64,000 bases of DNA from Tanytarsus gracilentus (lineage: Eukaryota; Arthropoda; Insecta; Diptera; Chironomidae): NCBI GenBank assembly GCA_038502055.1, contig JAXRKN010000037.1, forward strand, positions 744,001-808,000, read 5' to 3'. Below, in pieces: positions 12,101 to 23,449 of the stretch; position 1 is the stretch's first letter, and every line of letters starts with the position of its first letter. The position numbers and the translations under genes are program-made. The notes below the pieces were generated by a model. It was not told the DNA's origin, did no database searches, and saw nothing but the letters and a program-made list of their open reading frames with translations.

Positions 12101-15100
12101 TTTTTCTCATCGCGATTGATTAAAAAAAGAATTCAACTTAAAAAATACCATTGAAATTTCCACGCAAAAAATAGATTGATTAGTTTTTTTTATCAATTAA
12201 AGCGTTGAATCGGAAATTGACGCTGTAAAATGTAATAAATACTTTTGGACATTGCTAAAATGATTAATCGGCGATGATAGTAAAGAATATTTACTTTTAT
12301 TTGACATTTTGATGGGTTTCCATGCTGTAAAATATTCAAAATTATGAAAATGATAAATTTGCATAAAATCATCCAAATAATTTCGTCCTGATTAAACATT
12401 CCTCGGAGCTATCATGCATGTGACAAAAATTCAATGAAAAAACGTCTTAAAGTTCAATCTATTATGCTGAGTCACACTTCCAGCAACATCTGTAGATTTT
12501 TCATAAGCCAGCAAGTGAAAACTGATAAAATTCTCATGAAAATTAAATTTATTATTTTTGCAAGCAAAGAAATTTTGCCCATTCATGTGTGTTGAGAAAT
12601 ATTAACTGAATGAGTCAGTTTATTAAAATCTAAATTTAGCATTCGAGAGCGTTTTAGTTCCAGACACACATTTTCCGAGATGTGCAATCACCGTGTAATC
12701 TCATCTCTCTTCGGAAGCCATGCTTATTGACATAGTTTTCAGCTTACAGCAATAGAGATTATAATAACACAATTCGGTATGATACAATCAGCAAAAATGT
12801 AAAGTGTCATGGAGAGTGTATTTCGAGAGTCAAAGACCCATTGACATCCATTCACGCATTGCCTCTCTCTCTCTATTGCTGTTCTAGACATTATCAATTC
12901 TATCGGTGTAGTTTCCATGTATTTGGTAATGTTCAGGAAGCGTAGAGAACATCAAACATTTGCACTCACTACATGTACATGCCCGTGTAAATGGAGAGAG
13001 CACTCTAGTAAATATTTATGGCGAACTCAACGCTGTAATTGCAAATGACATTGAGGGCGAAAAACATAAACATTTAGTAAATGAAAAATTATGCAGATAT
13101 TTATTGGTAGTGATAGCGACGATGTTTAATTAATTTACAAAAATAAATCATTAATAATTTTTTCAACGGATAAATTTCATGCAAAAGCTTTCGAGTGTCT
13201 GCATTTAGAGAGTTAAAATTAATTATCAACACTTCCGTTAATTCTACTTCAAATCACACATTTTTGCCGTATCATCAAAACCGTTCTAGATGACGGAGCA
13301 CCAGATAAAATTAATGTGTGCATGGTTGCGCGAGAAAATGCCATTAGAGCATAGTCAGTGAAAATTTTCAGAATCAACTTCAATATTGCACTATCGTGGT
13401 TGAAGATAGTATGAGAATGTTGTCACATGGATATGTTGCATGTTTATTTTAAAATGCTGCTCTCGCTGAAATAACACCGCAAATTATTTCTAAATAATTC
13501 AATTAAATTGTTGTTTAGAGTGCAAATGCTGTTTAAAGCTTGTGATTCTAAAATTCTCGATAAAATCACGCAGACGAGATAAAATTATTCCACTTAATAG
13601 TTTTTCAGCATGCAAAATTTATTTTCGAAAAGCTTTTAAAGGATGACCAAAAACATTTGTTGAGAATATTATTGTTATGATGAAATTTTTAAGGGTGCAA
13701 TTTATTTTATAAAAATTTAGATTTTTTATTTGATTTGATTTTAAAAATTCCACAAAATGAAAAACGTTTTAGACACTTCAAAAGTTATCAGTAATTTTTT
13801 ACTCTTCCACTCGAAAAATCACAAACCGCATGGTCTCGCTGTTAGATCGAGAATTTCTTTTAAAATTGCATCGAGCTTTATCTGAGTTAATTCTTTTTCA
13901 CTCAAAAGCTCATCAATTTTCGCTGCCATTTCATTGACTCTCAAATTAATTTCCTCATTTTTTGACATCAAAATTTGAGTTTGAGATTTTAGACTGCAAA
14001 TTGATTCTTCGATGTCGCTGCACGATGGATTTTCTGTTGTTGATGACGTCACTTCCGTTGGCGTCATGCTATCATACTCCAAACAGTTTTTGCGGAGATT
14101 TTCAATCAATGTTACAATTTGTGTCGAATTATTTGCCCACTCATTGATACATGAATTTCCAAGAAAACTCACAAAATTCAGTCGAGTCAGTGAGCTCAAT
14201 AAATTTTCACCAACTTGCGAGATTTGATTTTGGCTGAACCAAATTGAGCTTAAAAGCGGATTATTTTCAAATAAATTTCCGGGAATCCGTTCGAGGTGCG
14301 GATTCCGGTCAATGACAAACCACTCGAGTTTTGAAAAGGGTTCAACTTCGTCGCCATTCAATGAACTAATGTTGCAGCTCTCAAAACCCAATGCGATTAG
14401 ATTCGGAAAAAAATCTTCAATTCCTCGAGGAAAAAAAGAAAGACTTGTGTAGTTTCTAATGTAAAGCAGCTTAACATCGGCGTTTGATTTGCCACTTGCA
14501 TGATTTCCGTTAACTTCCGTTATTCTATCACTTTCTTCAATGTTTGATAATCTTGGTCCATAACAAGAATACACCGGAAGCAATTGATTCATGCCAGTTG
14601 TTGTAAAGATGCAATTTAAAATCAACGAATTAGTTGATGAAAAAAGAGCAAGAAGAAATATCAAAAATCTCATCTTTAAAAACTTTTAATCCTCTCGATT
14701 GAAACTATCAAAAAATACTAGAAAGATAGTGAACTCACTCGTATTTATATTAGTTGAAGTTTTATGACTCTCATAGTTGATAAAAAAAATGTGGATGATC
14801 GCTTTTGAAAGGAATGACCAAAATCATTGAACTTTTAGTTTTTTTTTGCTATTTTTATTGTCAATTTTACGACAACGAAAATTTTATAATCTTATAAATT
14901 TTAAAATGAATCATGTCAATTTTTAACGTGAAAATCATTTGCTAGAAAAAAATATTTTTTGCACACTCCCTTTAAATGTCTGTGATAATTTTAATTAAAT
15001 CAAAAATTTCTTTGTAACTAATGAGAAAATTCTTTTTTCTTCTCTTTTTTTTCACATTCACTCGTAATTAAAAAAACCGAAAAATCGCACACCACAACAT

Positions 15101-16812
15101 AAAAATGTTCACCTTATCTATGTCGAAAAATGTCACTCACGTCACATGGTGAAAATTTGCAAAAAATAAATAAGTAGAGGAACAGCTGGTTTTGACCTGT
15201 CAGGTAGAGGATATTATTTTGCCCATCAGCCACCACCGCCTCCACAGTATCCTCCTCCTTATGAGCAAGGTGCTCTGCCATATCCCAACTTTGTCGACAA
15301 CAATAATCTTCCTCCACCACCCTCGAATCATCATCAATACTCACCGCACTCGACACCCGTGATAAAGCCAGAATACTATAATGGAAAACCAGCACAATCT
15401 CCTTCAACCTCCTCATCCTCAAATTCCCAATCACAAACTGTCTCATCGAACACCATTGGGGTTGATAGTGGCGGTGAGAGTGGAGCGACGAGCAATAATA
15501 AAAATAATAATAAAGAATCATTAGATAGTAAAGACAAAGTCAGGTAAAGAGATTTTTCCTCCCTTTTTTACATTCACAATATTCACGTCGATAGTCACAG
15601 GGGGTGAAAAACTCGTAACAAACAGAATATTTTATGGATGTGAGTTTTCCGCTTCCTGGTTAGTTTTAGTATGTAGATATGCATATAGAATTTAGATTAT
15701 GCTTGATAAAGTGCTTCAAAAAATTTAATGTCTCTCCTTAAAGATAAAAAAAATTACATGAAAGTAGATTAAGTTTTGAGTACGTGGTGTGGGTTTCATG
15801 TTGTTTCATTTTGGTTGAATTAAAATGAACACTTTTTCTTCAAGTTTTAATGGTCATTGTATGTATGAGCAATCCAAATAGATTTATACTTTTCAAGAGA
15901 TTTCATGTTTGGTTTGATGTTCATTTTGTGTATTGTTTTCGTACTTACTTGAAAAGAGAGAGATTTTCATTTTAAACTGAGCAAAACTCTACAAAATTTG
16001 AAGATAAGAATGGTAAAGGATTGAATTATATGAGTTTCAAGGAATTCAGATACCCACTAAGGATTTTAATAATTAAATGAGTAAACAGTAAAAAATATAA
16101 GTTTGGATATTTCTGAAACATTTTATAATTTTTAAAGTTTAAATTTCCATTCCTTGATTCAAATCTCTCTAAAGCTTTAATTTTAGGCATCAAATTTAAT
16201 GTTTTTCATTTAAGACAAATTTAACTCTATAAGAGTCTTAGTTCAAGTGATCCGATATCATGATGAAAATTTCCTATTTCAATACTCTATTCATATCACT
16301 CCCAAATGTATGTTTGTAAGAAGATGATTTGAAAATCTGAAATTTTACTCAAGTTTATAAGCTTTTTGATGACAGAGGAATTTAATTTTGAGTATTTAGA
16401 AAATCAAAGTTGAACTTATGAGCACGTAAATTATTTACAGGTTTAAAAAATCGGTAGTTTTAAGTTATCGTTTTGTAATTATGTAAATACCATTTATGCA
16501 TGTATTTGATTGATTTTTTATGTGTTTTTCTTTTCTTTTTCTTTCACCTTTCTGTATTCTAAAAAATATGTGTTGGCATCATGGGTAAAAAAATTCTATG
16601 AATTTTTCTTTCCGGGGTAAACGAAATATTTCTAGTGTTCTTCTTTCTCCATTAATAGCACTGCCTATGGTGGCCGACCACAATCTTTAGGTAGCAGTTA
16701 CCTCTTCGAGCGCAGTGATGACGCTAATCTTGGTTCCGGATTGAATCCGCCGGCAAGCGGTGTTGTCGAAAAGAAGCAAGAGTCTGCCAACCTGGAAATG
16801 AAGAGCGAGTAA
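6179..16812 (+). CDS. Secreted Gly/Tyr/Gln-rich to Tyr/Asp/Asn-rich low-complexity protein (eight exons)
   Basis: Exons 6179-6199, 9939-10312, 10575-10736, 10852-10961, 11108-11167, 11714-11813, 15178-15543 (acceptor uncertain) and 16659-16812 join without a frame break into 448 residues. The split ATG exon plus exon 2 gives a signal peptide, starting MRNFFIQGMFVSVLATHF and cleaved near VVA-DRE. Next come a linker, a lone Cys pair (RCIKCGGG), and GGY/GYGQ repeats to about residue 131. Four exons follow that are very rich in Y, N, D, R (for example YYDDYYYYNRDRGAYYG), then a proline-rich piece (HQPPPPPQYPPPYEQ), a Ser/Asn-rich spacer and an acidic tail. I do not recognise the family. Composition suggests an extracellular structural, silk-, glue- or cuticle-like polymer that could be tyrosine cross-linked; that is inference. 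An antisense LRR gene lies in its 3.4-kb intron. Confidence 0.82.
6200..9938. other. First intron of the Gly/Tyr-rich gene
   Basis: Bounded by cag|gtgagt and ttttttaag|gga, phase 0. It is A/T-rich; the short open frames inside (6802-6984 plus, 9259-9444 minus) show no domain, splice partner or biased codon use, and I do not call them genes. A long first intron behind a tiny signal-peptide exon often carries enhancers; none is identifiable by eye. Confidence 0.7.
11949..11970 (+). CDS. Candidate alternative terminal exon of the Gly/Tyr-rich gene
   Basis: A strong acceptor (tttgttgattttttccag) at 11948 is followed by T CAA CAA TTT CAT AAG CAG TGA. Exon 6 (ending 11813) leaves two bases, AG, so joining gives AGT (Ser), then QQFHKQ and a stop. 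This would produce a 282-residue short form ending in YDETYSQQFHKQ, lacking the proline-rich and acidic C-terminal exons. An AATAAA at 12234-12239 could be its polyadenylation signal. The phase match and good pyrimidine tract support it; there is no transcript evidence. Confidence 0.45.
11971..13700. other. Intronic stretch between exons 6 and 7 of the Gly/Tyr-rich gene
   Basis: A/T-rich intron with no further exon recognised apart from the candidate terminal exon at its start. A short (CT)n tract lies near 12862-12875. One minus-strand frame (12193-12399) has no supporting features. Confidence 0.5.
13701..13706 (-). terminator. Polyadenylation signal of the nested LRR gene
   Basis: AATAAA on the minus strand (TTTATT on plus), about 113 nt past the stop; a second copy lies further upstream in the transcript sense at 13726-13731. 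Confidence 0.5.
13819..14673 (-). CDS. Secreted leucine-rich-repeat protein with C-terminal coiled coil (nested, antisense)
   Basis: Single exon, 284 residues, inside the intron 11814-15177 of the opposite-strand gene. A signal peptide (MRFLIFLLALFSSTNS) is followed by an N-terminal cap with a spaced Cys pair. About five LRRs of the FFPNLIALGFESCNISSL type come next, then a C-terminal cap with GNSCINEW and LRKNC, and a Thr/Ser-rich hinge (SMTPTEVTSSTTENPS). A heptad-patterned coiled coil runs from about residue 218 to 277, ending in a free Cys (ARPCGL). Order and cap motifs match the second LRR gene at 27262-28316. The LRR-plus-coiled-coil-plus-Cys layout resembles mosquito LRIM/APL1-type immune proteins in architecture only; orthology is not claimed. 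Likely an extracellular binding protein, possibly disulfide-linked. Confidence 0.9.
   Translation of the reverse strand: MRFLIFLLALFSSTNSLILNCIFTTTGMNQLLPVYSCYGPRLSNIEESDRITEVNGNHASGKSNADVKLLYIRNYTSLSFFPRGIEDFFPNLIALGFESCNISSLNGDEVEPFSKLEWFVIDRNPHLERIPGNLFENNPLLSSIWFSQNQISQVGENLLSSLTRLNFVSFLGNSCINEWANNSTQIVTLIENLRKNCLEYDSMTPTEVTSSTTENPSCSDIEESICSLKSQTQILMSKNEEINLRVNEMAAKIDELLSEKELTQIKLDAILKEILDLTARPCGL
14742..14749 (-). promoter_or_regulatory. TATA box of the nested LRR gene
   Basis: TATAAATA on the minus strand, 69-76 nt upstream of the ATG at 14673, leaving room for a TSS about 30 nt downstream and a short unspliced 5' UTR. This supports the nested gene having its own promoter inside the host intron. 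Confidence 0.6.
15544..16658. other. Last intron of the Gly/Tyr-rich gene
   Basis: Bounded by cag|gtaaag and ttaatag|c in phase 2. No other feature seen. Confidence 0.65.
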
Positions 16813-16963
16813 ACACTTTTCGGGCTCAATTTGAAAGTGACGTCAACTAAGAACTTTATACAAACCAATCTTAACAAAATAGCTTAATTTTCGTGGAAAC
16901 TTTTTAGCATTTAAAGAAAATTTTTGTACTTTTCGTAACATTTTAATTTCTCAGTTGAATGAA

Positions 16964-16969
16964 AATAAA
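16964..16969 (+). terminator. Polyadenylation signal AATAAA of the Gly/Tyr-rich gene
   Basis: Located 152 nt after the TAA stop at 16810-16812. The convergent minus-strand gene ends at 17024, so the two 3' UTRs probably meet or overlap here. Confidence 0.55.
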
Positions 16970-17023
16970 AAATTGAGAAATTGCATTGAAATTAATTTTA
17001 CAACTTTTTCAAATAAACTTAAT

Positions 17024-17760
17024 TCAAATCACAAAAATTCTTTCTTCTTTCACGTTGCTAAGCATCACTTTTAGGTTGTCTAAAGCTCTTTGTAACTTTC
17101 CATGCAGAAGTTTTCTGAAGAGATCTCCGACAGTATTTTGAAAAAGCATTGACTTGATATTGAAGTGATGTTCGATTTGCATCAAAGCACAATTACTTTC
17201 CACTTCATAAAAGGAAACATCAAAAGATGATTTGAACAAGAAATATGAGTTGGCTTCTAGTTTTATAGAGTTTGATGATTTTGAGTGAGCTACATTCAAG
17301 TATGCTGAGTAAGAACCTTAAAAGAAATTTTTAAAAAAATTAAAGTAATAAAAATTCTACTCACCAATGAAAACCTCATAAACTCTCCCGATGCCACCTA
17401 TTTTCTCATCTGATGAGATCAACAAATCTATTGAATCCAACCACTAAACTCGAGGTGTGGTGTGAGGGGAGAGAAAAGCACATATTTGTTAGTCCGAATA
17501 TGGTGACACATTAAAATAAATGACTCGTGTTAGTGCAATTTTATGATTTATTATCATTATAAATCCCCGATAATTATTCATTAAATTACCTTATTCACAA
17601 TCTGTGGATTTCGAATGACAAATTTGTAGAGTTGGTCATTATTTATGTCCTCAAACTTCTCACGTAATCGCAATGTATATCGTCCTAATCTGATGTTTAC
17701 TTTCGTCTCATTTAAGAGTGTCAACGTGAAGATACAAATGAATATGCATTTAATGTCCAT
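17024..17760 (-). CDS. Small secreted protein of unknown family (three exons)
   Basis: Exons on the minus strand 17760-17590, 17443-17365 and 17316-17024 join in phase (0, then 1) to 180 residues. Donors are AAG|GTAATT and ATTG|GTGAGT; acceptors are TTTAG|TGG and TTTTAAG|GT. The N-terminus MDIKCIFICIFTLTLLNETK reads as a signal peptide. The mature part is mixed alpha/beta in appearance (YKFVIRNPQIVNK, WLDSIDLLISSDEKIGGIG, GRVYEVFIG, SYSAYLNVAHSK). It ends with amphipathic helices (FRKLLHGKLQRALDNLKVML), with one Cys in the last exon. I do not recognise a family. It is convergent with the Gly/Tyr-rich gene; a candidate GATA site (GATAA, minus strand) and TTCAGTCT initiator-like site lie around 17880-17930. 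Confidence 0.72.
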
Positions 17761-17929
17761 TTAAAGCGATTTGTTTTAGTGAAAATTTTAAATTATCTCG
17801 ATATTTTTTCTTTCAACTCGCTTTTCACGGACTCATTACTACAATTTACTTAGTTTTTAGAAAAATACTTTAGGTAGAGACTGAAACTGCAGACACCAAC
17901 TCAGTGAACAATCGATTTTCAATTTATCA

Positions 17930-20900
17930 CGTTCACAAAATGCCTCTCTGATAGTTTTTTGTCTTTAATTCGATTTAGTGAAGCCATAGAGAAGTAAAAA
18001 TATTTATGTAGCAGAAAACATTTTTTTTAAATGTGCAAGTTCTTTTGCAGAGTATTCTCATTTTTGTGGGTATTTATGAGAATTTTTTAAATGAATCAAA
18101 ATTTTTATATTTTTAACGTTTTAATAAAAATTCAATTTTTTTTTGTATAATTCAACTCTTTTTTGTTTGTTTCAAAAAAAATTTGAGAAGCACTTCCATC
18201 GTACTTTTTTAAAAACACTCGATTACAAATGCACTCACTTTTGTCTACTTTCAAGGCGCAATAAATTCTCTTTCTCGACTCATTCATTGTGTACCAACTG
18301 GCATATTTGAGTGGAAAAAACTTTTCCTGTTAAAACTTACTCGACAAACATGTGAGTGTAGAACTATTGTGTGTGAAAATTTTTCTTTGTGATTTATCTC
18401 ACAAGACATCACAACTACAGATGTGTTCGGCATAAATTCTAAACCAGTTGAATAATTTTTCCCACCGAAAAATTTCCCATCGCATATCGTAATGTACATT
18501 AATAAGGGGTGACTTATGTGAGCTCATCTTACCTGCGTAATTTCTGCGCAATTTTCAAATTGAATATGTGTTGGAATGTCGCATGAGTCATGAGAAAAAG
18601 AAGAATTGAAGAAAAAGAGAAAGAGAGGAAGTTGAGGAAGGAAGGCAAAAAAGTTGAATTAAGTAGGGTGAAATAGAACAAAAGAAGATTCGGGGTGATG
18701 TCTTTAGTGTTTTTTTTTTATTTCGGTAGATCGCAAAAGATTCTCACAAGAAAATGTTGCATGATTTTATGGGAAATTTTTATCGTGAGAAATTGTCTGA
18801 TTTAAATTAATTATTTTTATTTTTAATAATAAATTTTTTTTGAAATTTTACATTTCTACTTTCTAAAAGAATTAAAAACATGTCAATACACCAACACATT
18901 ACGCGTCATCATAAATATCTTCATCCACACGCCGTAAATCACAATTTATGGCATCAAGTGAAGGTAGAGAATGCCGAAGAAGAGAAATTCATAAACTTTT
19001 CTTTTATTCAAAAATTTCTTTTGAAGGCAACGAGTAATGCCGCGTTTTAGTCTTCTTTTTTTCTGAGATCGAAATTTCTTTGCTTAAAGCGGTTGTTTTC
19101 AAGCTAACTTTTATCATGTGCTAAAAAGAATTTTTTGTCACTTTCTTTTTGTTTAAAATCAGTGGGATTTAAATAATTACTCCTACATGAAGAAATTTCT
19201 GCTCGGTATTTAATTTTTTTAATCAAGCAAAAAATGTGTAGTCGCTTTGTTCAACTTTCACTAACAATTCTCTATTTCCTTCCGCGATCCTCCTACCTTT
19301 ATTCAAATATTTTTTTCTATTTTACATTTTTTATTCAATACTACAAAAATTTGTTTTTTCTTTTAAAGGAAGTGAAATAAATTCTTTAAGCACGACCTTA
19401 ATAGCATCAATTTTATAAGCATTTAAATTCAATCTTTTTCATGAGCACACGTGGTAAAATAAAATCGTTTGTAAATGTTGTTTTTATGTTCTCACTCCCG
19501 CTTCCTTTTTCCCTTTTAAAACTTTTAGAATATTTAAAATTTAATCAATTTTTATTAGAATAGTAGATAAAATTTTAATTTTGTAAATTAATGTTTTTGC
19601 AGTTTTTGTTTTTGTGTCGAAATTTTTTAAAATAATTTAAAACAAAAACCAGAGAAATCTTTTCATCACCAAAAATCTTTTTAAGATTTACCCAATGTGA
19701 TATCCTGAGAACACATTCACTTGAGTAGCAATGATTTGGAAAACAAAAGCAAGCCAAAATACTCGCAGCAGTACGTCATTGTGACTCAATAGCAGCATGA
19801 GTAGCATGCACACATGTCTTCGGTAGGGAGAAAAAACTTCCAGGTGGACGAAAAAAAATCAATTGAACTCCTTGCGAATGACTTTAAGACGTCACAAAAA
19901 AGAAACCCAAAGGCACACTCGCACCTTGATCTAATTTCTCCAATTGTGTCACACAAAAATATCCCAAAAAAAAATAAGAAGATCATGAATGAAAAGTAAA
20001 ATAGCAAATAATGATTTTGGACAATGGAATGTGCAAGATGTGATATTAAAAAGAATAAGAAGAAGATGACATGAAAAATATTTGAAATTCTTTGCCTTTG
20101 AATTTGATTTTTGAGATCTAAGAATGTCAAGAAAACTTTGTGGTTTCATTTTTCACAAAAATATCTCATGAATTTTATAAAAAAAAGTTCAAAATTTAAT
20201 TTTTTTTAATTCAAATTTTTTAAATTCATTTCTAATTCGATAAAAACTGATTTATCAGATGAAGTAATTTCAAATATTTTCTTTATCCTCATAAGTATGT
20301 CTTACAGCGACAGCATTTTGAAGCTCATCTTAGATCTTAGTGCTTACAACAAAGACACCGATAAAGGATAAAAAAAGAAAGAGATTTAATAATCCATTTG
20401 AGATTGAACCTTTTTATGTGTTCCAATGGTTGAACCCTTTTTCTTTTTTCTCCTCACGATCAATTTGAAATTACGGCAAAATGGCACGACATTATTATCC
20501 TCGAATTTATATCAATCGAAAGGAATAAACGAAAAAGGATTTACGAGCATCTTCATTCGATTTTTTAATTAGCCAGATGTCTTGCTTGTTCAGCAAAAAA
20601 ATAAGATATAAAAGTGAAAACATTAAAGGACTCACAAATTGCATAAAAGATCAGCCATGTGTGAAAAAATTTAAGTTGTAAGATGGCGAAAATTTTATAT
20701 TTTACATCATGAAATTTTATTGGAATAATGACTATGTTTAATTTGATAAAAATATTTTTCGTTTAATTTTAAAATTTTCTAAATTTAAAAATCGTGCAAA
20801 AAAATTTGTCAGTTCTAACTTTTTTCAAATAAGCAAAATTTCTTAATTCTTCTTTTTATTTTCTCTCTCATCCTTTTCAATTTTCTCTCGTGTGCCTCGT

Positions 20901-22650
20901 TTAGATTTCACACAATAGCACCTTGAGTCGAGCACGAAGTAAGAAAAAAATAACATTATTGAGTCTCATCCCTTTTTGGCGAAGAAAAAATTAAAGCAAA
21001 GAAGAAGAAATATTTGCTTGAATGTAAGGAGACAGACAAGCACACACACGATTGTGTAAGAAAGTTTTTTTGCAACACAATAGCTCAGGAATTATCCAAA
21101 TTTATTCCCTTTATACTTTAAATTATGAGATTTCTCTTTTTTGCGCACATTTCCAGGTAACGGCCAAGGATGGTAATTTGAGACATGTGTTGAAAACTAG
21201 TCTAACGAATTTTTCTGCAAACGCCTCGAAACTTTCCCATACGAATGTGCAACATCAGCATTTCCCATGCATTTAATTAGATCAATTTCTCATCAGAAAG
21301 TTGAAACCCGTATTTAACGGTAGCCGATGAGAAAAAAATATCCGCCAACTCTTCTTTAGTGCGTATAGACCCGCATTTTGTATCATATGCGATGGCTATA
21401 AAGGAACTGTTTTCATTCAAATTAATTTCACTTCAGGCTTTAATTGAGAGAGAAATCAGAAATCACCATCATCACTTGATGACTCTAATTTCCTCATTAT
21501 GTAACGACTAAAATGATTTTTATTTTTTATCAGGGTCCAAGAGAATCCGTAATCAGAAATTTCATTCATGTCCAATTAATTTGTTGCCTGTATCTGTTCG
21601 ATTTTATAAAATTATGAAAAAATTTCGCAAATGGTGAAATGATTTTTTTGTTGAATCTATAGGCTTAGTTTTAATTTTAGAAAAGCGAAAGAAAATTTCC
21701 AAGAAATTATATTTGTCCAAATTATATCAAGAAATACTTTTCATAAATTTTATGAATTTTAAAAGTGCCGTCTTTCATTTTAATTAAAATGCAAAATCTT
21801 TTCCTCGAAAAATTTTCTCATGCAAATTGTATTTTAATTTTCTCTTTAGAAACCAATCTTGAAATCATGTTGTGGTCTATTGACACAAGCTATACAAGAG
21901 AAATTTCAAAGTGGCAGATGCAAATTTACCGATTTCATGAGAGACATTCAAGAAGATTTTCTTAATTAAAAAAAGTCTCTTAGAAAAAGGATTTTAGTCA
22001 CACACCGATTGTTGGTATAATCCTCGATGAGAAAAAGGAAACTCGTTCTATTTTTTTTGCCATGGCAAGCAATATCTTGAATCTCTTTAAATCCTTTCAT
22101 ATCATGACAAGTCTTCTTCTTATTTTCTCATTTACATAATTCTGACGATGAAGATTTTTTTCTTCTTTTACTCCTTTATCATAACTAATGAGAATTGAAT
22201 ATAGCAGGAAGAGGAAAAAAATATAGAAGAATTTTCGATAATATTAATTTTTATAAAACTTTTAATCGTTTCAAGAATAATAATTTTAAATTAAAAAAAT
22301 TAGTTTCCAACCCTTGAAAATATTTCTCCAGAATATTAACGACTAATAATTCATTTCAGCTCAGGACATTCATTCTCATATTTAAATGAGAAAAAAAATA
22401 CGAACACAAAGTCGAAGTGAAATATCTTAAGGGTGAAATTTATTCTCAGGATTTTCTCATTGTGTTGGAATTTAAAAAAGTAAAAAAGTTCTTTAGGGGA
22501 TCGCATAAGAAGTTTTTTAAACACAAACAAAGAAATCGCATTCATGCCAATCACCCGTAATCACGTGTTACGTGTATAGGAAGAAGGAAGGTAGGGAAAG
22601 AGAAAGAGGGAAGGGATGAGAAAATTTTTTTGTTTGTATTGCACACAGCG
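17930..22650. other. Non-coding stretch, 4.7 kb
   Basis: A/T-rich. No gene could be supported. One minus-strand splice-donor-like site (GCAG|GTAAGATG at about 18533) follows a long pyrimidine tract on that strand and could mark a remote 5' UTR exon of the minus-strand gene, but there is no independent support. Open frames near 18284-18499 and 19786-20149 have no domain or splice context. Confidence 0.45.
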
Positions 22651-22661
22651 TAGCGTGCAAG

Positions 22662-22669
22662 TATAAAAG
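22662..22669 (+). promoter_or_regulatory. TATA box of a plus-strand core promoter
   Basis: TATAAAAG at 22662-22669 is followed by an initiator TTTCAGTTTCAGTT with its A at 22691, 29 nt after the first T of the TATA box. That is the canonical spacing for an insect focused promoter. The transcribed leader (about 22691-22898) is less A/T-rich than its surroundings, as expected for an exon. Confidence 0.75.
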
Positions 22670-22898
22670 TACGTTGACAGTTGCGATTTCAGTTTCAGTT
22701 AAAGATCAACAGTTGTAGAAGAAACAACTAAAAGAAATTCCCTTTCTGGAAGTGCCTTCGCAAAGGGCCTCTTCGGAATCAAATTATTTTGATTGTCGAA
22801 CGCCTTCAGTGATTGAAAAAGTTTTTGGTTCGAAAACATTTCAAAAGTGAAGCAAAAATTCTGTAAATTTTGTTTGAATGGATTAATCGAAAAAAATT

Positions 22899-22910
22899 AT
22901 GGAAGAAAAC
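22899..22910 (+). CDS. Candidate first coding exon (MEEN) of an unresolved gene
   Basis: After a roughly 208-nt leader the first ATG reads M-E-E-N and then a good donor, AAC|GTAAGT. The continuation is uncertain. A good acceptor at about 23111-23112 (aaaatttttgcag) opens a 58-codon frame ending TAA near 23306. Another acceptor before 23293 (ctttttaattgcag) opens a 28-residue tail (DSGNYIVDDRYGVIGATEIK and so on) in a phase that needs an extra exon. I cannot choose between them, so no product is named. It may also be a non-coding leader exon of a gene whose coding part is further away. Confidence 0.35.
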
Positions 22911-23449
22911 GTAAGTTAAAGTTAAAATTTATAAAGTTCATAACCTCTCTTCTCAAAAATATCAATCAATCCTTGCTAATCAATCAAACTCTATCATTTC
23001 TCTCCATCTGTGTAGATTTCTAAATTTTGAGCTTCCCAAAAAAAAATCATGCAGACAAACATCAGCTCAACCGATCGGAATTTTTCAAATTCACCGAGTC
23101 ACGACAAAATTTTTGCAGTCAAATGCAAATATCAACAAACAATTCAGAGAAATTGAAAGAATCAACATCACAGGAAAAATGCAGCAAAAAATATATCAAA
23201 AACCGTTTGCACATCATTCATCATCGCCTCTCGGAATCACAACATGTCCATTCATCCGCAAACTCTCGTATCTCCTCGCTTTTTAATTGCAGATATAATC
23301 ATAGACAGCGGCAACTATATCGTCGATGACCGTTATGGAGTTATTGGAGCGACAGAAATCAAATCAATTTTACATTGACAAACATTCCAGCACATTTGCA
23401 GACATCCGAGCGACATCAACTAGGTACAGGTAAAAATAGCATCGGGAGA

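Noticed and set aside
15114..15521. 135-residue minus-strand ORF
   Set aside because: Antisense shadow of the proline-rich exon.
19786..20149. Overlapping Phe-rich minus-strand ORFs
   Set aside because: Hydrophobicity comes from T-rich DNA; no signal peptide with cleavage site, no splice context.
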